Assembly (NCBI GenBank): GCA_015233195.1
Contig: JADFYE010000020.1
Span: forward strand, 1 to 35,860
Reading direction: 5' to 3'
DNA from: Candidatus Omnitrophota bacterium
Lineage (GTDB): Bacteria; Omnitrophota; Gorgyraeia; Zapsychrales; Zapsychraceae
Length of the DNA stretch: 35,860 nt
Shown: positions 32,671-35,860 of the stretch, piece after piece
Layout of the letters: each line of letters opens with the position of its first letter
How positions within the stretch are numbered: the stretch's first letter is position 1
Made by a program: the position numbers and the translations under genes
The notes under the pieces: model-generated
Told to the model about the DNA's origin: nothing
The model's database searches: none
What the model saw: only the letters and a program-made list of their open reading frames with translations

Positions 32671-34165
32671 TAAAAACAAATTCGGAAAAGTATTTTTGGT
32701 TGGTGCGGGACCAGGAGACATCGGACTCATCACTGCCAAGGCGATAGCTTGCGTTCAGGCTGCAGATATTATTTTGTACGATAAGCTGATTGATAAAGAT
32801 ATATTAAAATATCGCAAATCCGGCAGCATCATAGAATACGTTGGAAAAGAAAAAGGCAAAATGTTTCAGCAAGAAGGGATCAATGATCTACTTCTGGAAT
32901 ACGCGCGTACTGGTAAAACTGTGGCACGGCTCAAAGGCGGCGATCCATTTATTTTTGGTCGCGGTCAGGAAGAAATGCTTTTTTTGAAAGAACACGGTAT
33001 TGACTGTGAAGTCATTCCAGGCGTAAGTTCGTTTTACGCTGTGCCAGAATTGTGCGGCATTCCGCTTACACATCGGGATATATCAAGTGGATTTATGGTC
33101 TTAACCGGACACGAAAATCCAAATAAAATTGTTGAAAATGTTGAATGGAAGCATGCAGCTAAATTTAATGGCACAATCGTGATTATGATGGGGCTTTCTA
33201 ATTTAGCAGAGCTTACAGGCAAACTTATCAAATACGGCAAAAGCGCTAAAACTTTGGCTGCTGTGATCGCGCATGGGGTAACACCAAAACAAAAAATTGT
33301 CATTGGTACTATGGGTGATATTGCGAAAAAATCCTGTGAGCTTACTTCACCGGCTATATGTGTAATCGGAGATGTAGTTAAGGTGGGTTTTTCGTTAAAT
33401 CCTGACTTAAAACCGCTTTTAAATAAACATTATCTTTCTACAGCCAGTGAAGATCTTAACCGCGATATGAATGCGATTTTAAAACAATGGGGTGCAACAC
33501 TTGACTGTTTGCCTATGATACGCATTGAAGAAAATAAAGATACTGTTTTATTGGATCAAATTATTTCTGATGTGAAGAAATTTGATTGGTTGGTTTTTAC
33601 GTCAAGGCATGGGGTTCAATATTTTTTGAAGCGATTTGCAGCGTTAAAAGGGAAAATGAATGCGCTTAATGGGCGGTTGGCTTGCGTAGGTACTGGTACA
33701 GCTCGTGAATTTACAAAATGCGGAATACAGCCTGATTTAATGCCTGCGATATTCACGACCAAAGATTTAGGTTTAGCGCTTTTAAAACAAGGTATATCTG
33801 GAAAAAAACTTGCTTTGATCCGAACCAAAATGGATACAGATCCATTAAAGAAAATGTTGAAAAAATCTGGTGCAGATATTACAGATTGTTTTGCATACAA
33901 TGTTGCGGATACGAATGATACTGTTGCGCTTAAAAAAGCAGTTACAAGAAAATTAGACGGTATTTTCTTTTTAAGTCCAAGATCAGTTAGAGTGTTTTTT
34001 GAACTTATGCCGGAAAAAGATTTGAAGCGTGTAAAAAAAGAAATTTCATTTTTTTCAATTGGCACAGTCACGACCCAGGCTTTAAAAAAGCAGGGCGTTA
34101 AAATAGTCAAAGCTCCAAAAGAACATACAGTGCAGGGATTGGTAAACTTATGTTTAGGGGAATAA
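32663..34165 (+). CDS. cobA-hemD: Uroporphyrinogen-III methyltransferase / uroporphyrinogen-III synthase fusion
   Basis: A 500-residue bifunctional protein. The N-terminal half (about 5-250) is a SUMT-type methyltransferase with VGAGPGDIGLIT, GKTVARLKGGDPFIFGRGQEE, VIPGVSSFYAVPELCGIPLTHRD and MVLTGHE. The C-terminal half (about 258-500) is a HemD-type synthase (WLVFTSRHGVQYF, then GRLACVGTGTAREF, then FLSPRSVRVFF). It converts hydroxymethylbilane to uroporphyrinogen III and methylates it to precorrin-2, the substrate of the Met8-type enzyme encoded upstream. This fusion is well known in Firmicutes and other phyla. Confidence 0.95.
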   Translation: MSNKNKFGKVFLVGAGPGDIGLITAKAIACVQAADIILYDKLIDKDILKYRKSGSIIEYVGKEKGKMFQQEGINDLLLEYARTGKTVARLKGGDPFIFGRGQEEMLFLKEHGIDCEVIPGVSSFYAVPELCGIPLTHRDISSGFMVLTGHENPNKIVENVEWKHAAKFNGTIVIMMGLSNLAELTGKLIKYGKSAKTLAAVIAHGVTPKQKIVIGTMGDIAKKSCELTSPAICVIGDVVKVGFSLNPDLKPLLNKHYLSTASEDLNRDMNAILKQWGATLDCLPMIRIEENKDTVLLDQIISDVKKFDWLVFTSRHGVQYFLKRFAALKGKMNALNGRLACVGTGTAREFTKCGIQPDLMPAIFTTKDLGLALLKQGISGKKLALIRTKMDTDPLKKMLKKSGADITDCFAYNVADTNDTVALKKAVTRKLDGIFFLSPRSVRVFFELMPEKDLKRVKKEISFFSIGTVTTQALKKQGVKIVKAPKEHTVQGLVNLCLGE

Positions 34166-34166
34166 A

Positions 34167-35282
34167 ATGATACCTTGTTCAAAAATAATGAGGGGGGAGC
34201 GCAGCGTCCACAATGAACGTAAAACTGGACCGCTTTTTGTCTGGAACATTATAAGCAGGTGTAATCTTTTATGCAGTCATTGTTACCGTGATTCACAAGC
34301 CGGAATGCAAGTAGAAGATTTATCTGATAAAAAATGTTTGGAATTAGTCAGCCAGATCAAAGCAGTTAATCCGCCTATAGTTCTTTTGACCGGAGGTGAA
34401 CCTTTACTTAGGAAAAACATTTTTGAAATTATTAAAGAATGTAAAAAACAAGACCTTCGCGTCGGACTTTCTACCAATGGCACATTGATCAATCAAGCTA
34501 TGGCGCAAAAGATAAAAGCAGCAGATGTGGACTATGTTGGCATCAGTATTGACGGTAAAAAAGAGCATCATGATAAATTTCGCGGTGCTGTTGGCGCTTA
34601 TGATTCCAGCTGGGCAGGACTTAAAATATTAAATGAATTAGGCGTGAAAACCGGCGTGCGTTTTACTTTGACTGCACAAAACAGCGTTGATCTCATGGAT
34701 ATCTTGGATAAAACTGTGGCGAGCGGATGCAAGCGTTTTTGTTTATATCATTTGGTTTATGCTGGTCGCGCGTCTAAAGATCTGGATATGAAAGTCGAAG
34801 ATAAACGTAAAATTTTAAGCACTTTTTTCAAGAAGGTTAAAGTGCTGTCTAAAAAAGACCCAAGTTTTGATGTGCTGACTACAGATAATCCTGCAGACGG
34901 TATTTTCATGTCAACCATCATTGACGACGGAAAAGACGCGATGGATTGTATTATGGCGCATGGCGGTTGCTCAGCCGGCGATCGTGTGGTATATCTTGAC
35001 TCAACGGGCGATGTTTATCCGTGCCAATTTTTACGTGATCATTCTTTAGGAAACGTGAAAGATAAAACTTTTATGGAAATTTGGGAAGACCACAGTAATG
35101 AATTTTTACAGCAATTGAGAAATAAACAAGGTCTTTTGCAAGGCGTTTGCGGCGAATGCGCTCACAAAGGCATATGCGGCGGCTGCCGCGCCCGCGCCAA
35201 AGCATTTTACGGCTCATTATGGGCGCAAGACCCGGGATGCTACTTAAAAGAAATAGAGGTAAGACCGAAGCAAATTTTGTAA
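34167..35282 (+). CDS. Radical SAM/SPASM protein of the AhbC/AhbD/NirJ heme-synthesis type
   Basis: A 371-residue radical SAM enzyme. The cluster motif is CNLLCSHC (C32, C36, C39), followed by LLTGGEPLLR, GLSTNGTLI and ISIDGKKEHHDKFRG. The C-terminal SPASM region carries many cysteines (CIMAHGGCSAGD, YPCQFLRDHSLGNV, VCGECAHKGICGGCRARAK). AhbC, AhbD and NirJ share this layout and remove acetate or propionate side chains on the siroheme-to-heme or heme d1 routes. Placement in a heme cluster with a Met8-type enzyme and CobA favours alternative heme synthesis. Which Ahb step it performs cannot be told from the sequence alone. Confidence 0.85.
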   Translation: MIPCSKIMRGERSVHNERKTGPLFVWNIISRCNLLCSHCYRDSQAGMQVEDLSDKKCLELVSQIKAVNPPIVLLTGGEPLLRKNIFEIIKECKKQDLRVGLSTNGTLINQAMAQKIKAADVDYVGISIDGKKEHHDKFRGAVGAYDSSWAGLKILNELGVKTGVRFTLTAQNSVDLMDILDKTVASGCKRFCLYHLVYAGRASKDLDMKVEDKRKILSTFFKKVKVLSKKDPSFDVLTTDNPADGIFMSTIIDDGKDAMDCIMAHGGCSAGDRVVYLDSTGDVYPCQFLRDHSLGNVKDKTFMEIWEDHSNEFLQQLRNKQGLLQGVCGECAHKGICGGCRARAKAFYGSLWAQDPGCYLKEIEVRPKQIL

Positions 35283-35294
35283 GTTAAAAACTGC

Positions 35295-35441
35295 AGGTAT
35301 TGAGCGGACGTTGATAATTCGAGCGGGCACGGTTCGTACGCGAAGCGTATGAGAACGAGAATTATCGCCGAGCGTAGGTTGCCTCGCAGGGGCAAACAAG
35401 CGTTCCGCGAAATAACGAAGGTTTTTATCAAAAAATTTGCG
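35295..35441 (+). repeat. Structured intergenic repeat, copy 2 (upstream of hemB)
   Basis: The second copy of the 147-base element at 31607-31753. The inner hairpin TCGTACGC-GAA-GCGTATGA (35334-35352) and the stem around GGTTGCC (35377-35383)/GGGCAAAC (35390-35397) are kept although bases differ. For example, an A-T pair in copy 1 (31694/31706) is a G-C pair here (35381/35393). It ends 36 bases before the hemB ATG. Confidence 0.85.
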
Positions 35442-35477
35442 CAATTTCATATTTGCTATTTTATAGGATAAAACAAT

Positions 35478-35860
35478 ATGCCAATATCTAAGCCTACTCG
35501 TTTAAGAAAAAGTTTATCAATCCGCGACATGGTCCGTGAGACCAGAGTTACTAAAGATAATCTGGTTATGCCGTTGTTTTTTAAAGAAGGCAAAGGAATC
35601 GAACCCATAGAATCCATGCCTGGCATTGCTAAACTTCCGCAAGATGCTTTGTTAAAAGAAATTGAAAAACTACAAAAGCTGGGCATAAAATCTGTTCTGC
35701 TTTTTAGTTCAACCTCACATAAAGATGCTCTTGGTACGCACAGTTACGACGAGAAAAGTCCTTTTCATTCAGCTTTGCGCGCTATAAAAAAAGCCAGTGA
35801 TATGGTCATTATCGCGGACGTGTGTTTATGTGCTTATACAGACCATGGACATTGCGGAGT
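35478..35860 (+). CDS. hemB: Porphobilinogen synthase (3' end outside window)
   Basis: The first 127 residues of delta-aminolevulinate dehydratase, which condenses two ALA molecules to porphobilinogen. The opening PTRLRKSLSIRDMVRET, LVMPLFFKEG and ESMPGIAKLP match HemB. The zinc-type metal segment DVCLCAYTDHGHCG is visible, with three cysteines, indicating a zinc-dependent rather than magnesium-only enzyme. The start is ATG 35478, with AGGA about 9 bases upstream. The gene runs off the window end. The structured repeat lies in its leader. Confidence 0.95.
   Translation, partial: MPISKPTRLRKSLSIRDMVRETRVTKDNLVMPLFFKEGKGIEPIESMPGIAKLPQDALLKEIEKLQKLGIKSVLLFSSTSHKDALGTHSYDEKSPFHSALRAIKKASDMVIIADVCLCAYTDHGHCG

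Noticed and set aside
33616-34182. A 188-codon antisense open frame within cobA-hemD.
   Set aside because: The + strand frame encodes a complete, motif-rich enzyme. The antisense frame has no recognisable domain and no promoter or ribosome site.
1-35860. CRISPR arrays, tRNA/rRNA genes, insertion sequences or prophage.
   Set aside because: No regularly spaced repeats, cloverleaf-like or rRNA-like stretches, transposase or phage structural genes were recognised by eye. Gaps between genes are short.

Overview
The window reads as the chromosome of a low-GC PVC-superphylum bacterium, most likely Omnitrophota. That placement is an inference. It rests on a PVC-type small basic protein (4601-4876) and on magnetosome-type genes (mamI, mamE, mamP-like) encoded beside a siroheme/heme pathway. 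Every convincing gene is on the + strand, mostly packed end to end or overlapping. No tRNA, rRNA, CRISPR array or insertion sequence was seen, and no gap between genes exceeds about 230 bases.

Layout. (1) 3-8547: housekeeping and signalling genes. These are a truncated ATPase-like gene, a YfcE-type phosphodiesterase, a HIT protein, a dGTPase, a GAF/degenerate HD-GYP protein, a SPOR protein, the small basic protein, an SH3 protein, an M50 protease, a YhcG-type nuclease, aroB and a lone PCP_red-domain protein. (2) 8549-16808: a promoter with AGGTTT/AAACCT operator-like repeats, an Rrf2 regulator without cysteines, a soluble PAS/GAF histidine kinase and a sulfate ABC transporter (sbp-cysT-cysW-cysA) interrupted by an AlbA_2/Schlafen-type gene. 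(3) 16801-20242: a partner-switching module (CHASE2-SpoIIE phosphatase, RsbW-like kinase, STAS antagonist) ending in a TPR protein fused to a degenerate K+-channel pore. (4) 20293-21300: an ApbE lipoprotein.

(5) 21350-29295: the most interesting part. A consensus-like promoter precedes a small HTH protein, FixC- and FixX-like electron carriers, MamI, MamE, a membrane PDZ protein, a 529-residue protein joining a NifX/NafY-like domain, three CxxC-pair ribbons and one magnetochrome c-type heme motif, three small membrane proteins, and a MamP-like protein with two PDZ and two magnetochrome motifs. (6) 29298-35860: tetrapyrrole genes follow directly. They are a Met8-type siroheme enzyme, a CcsA/HemX-like membrane protein, a HemA lacking its C-terminal domain, HemC, a CobA-HemD fusion, a radical SAM/SPASM protein of AhbC/AhbD/NirJ type, and the start of HemB. 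Two copies of a 147-base structured repeat sit just upstream of hemC and hemB.

Together, regions 5 and 6 look like an extracytoplasmic iron-redox (magnetosome-type) module. It uses c-type magnetochromes, and the genes to make tetrapyrrole and possibly to mature cytochrome c are placed beside it. Other core magnetosome genes (mamB, mamM, mamQ, mamK, mamA, mamO) are not in this window. Whether the cell makes magnetic crystals cannot be decided from here.
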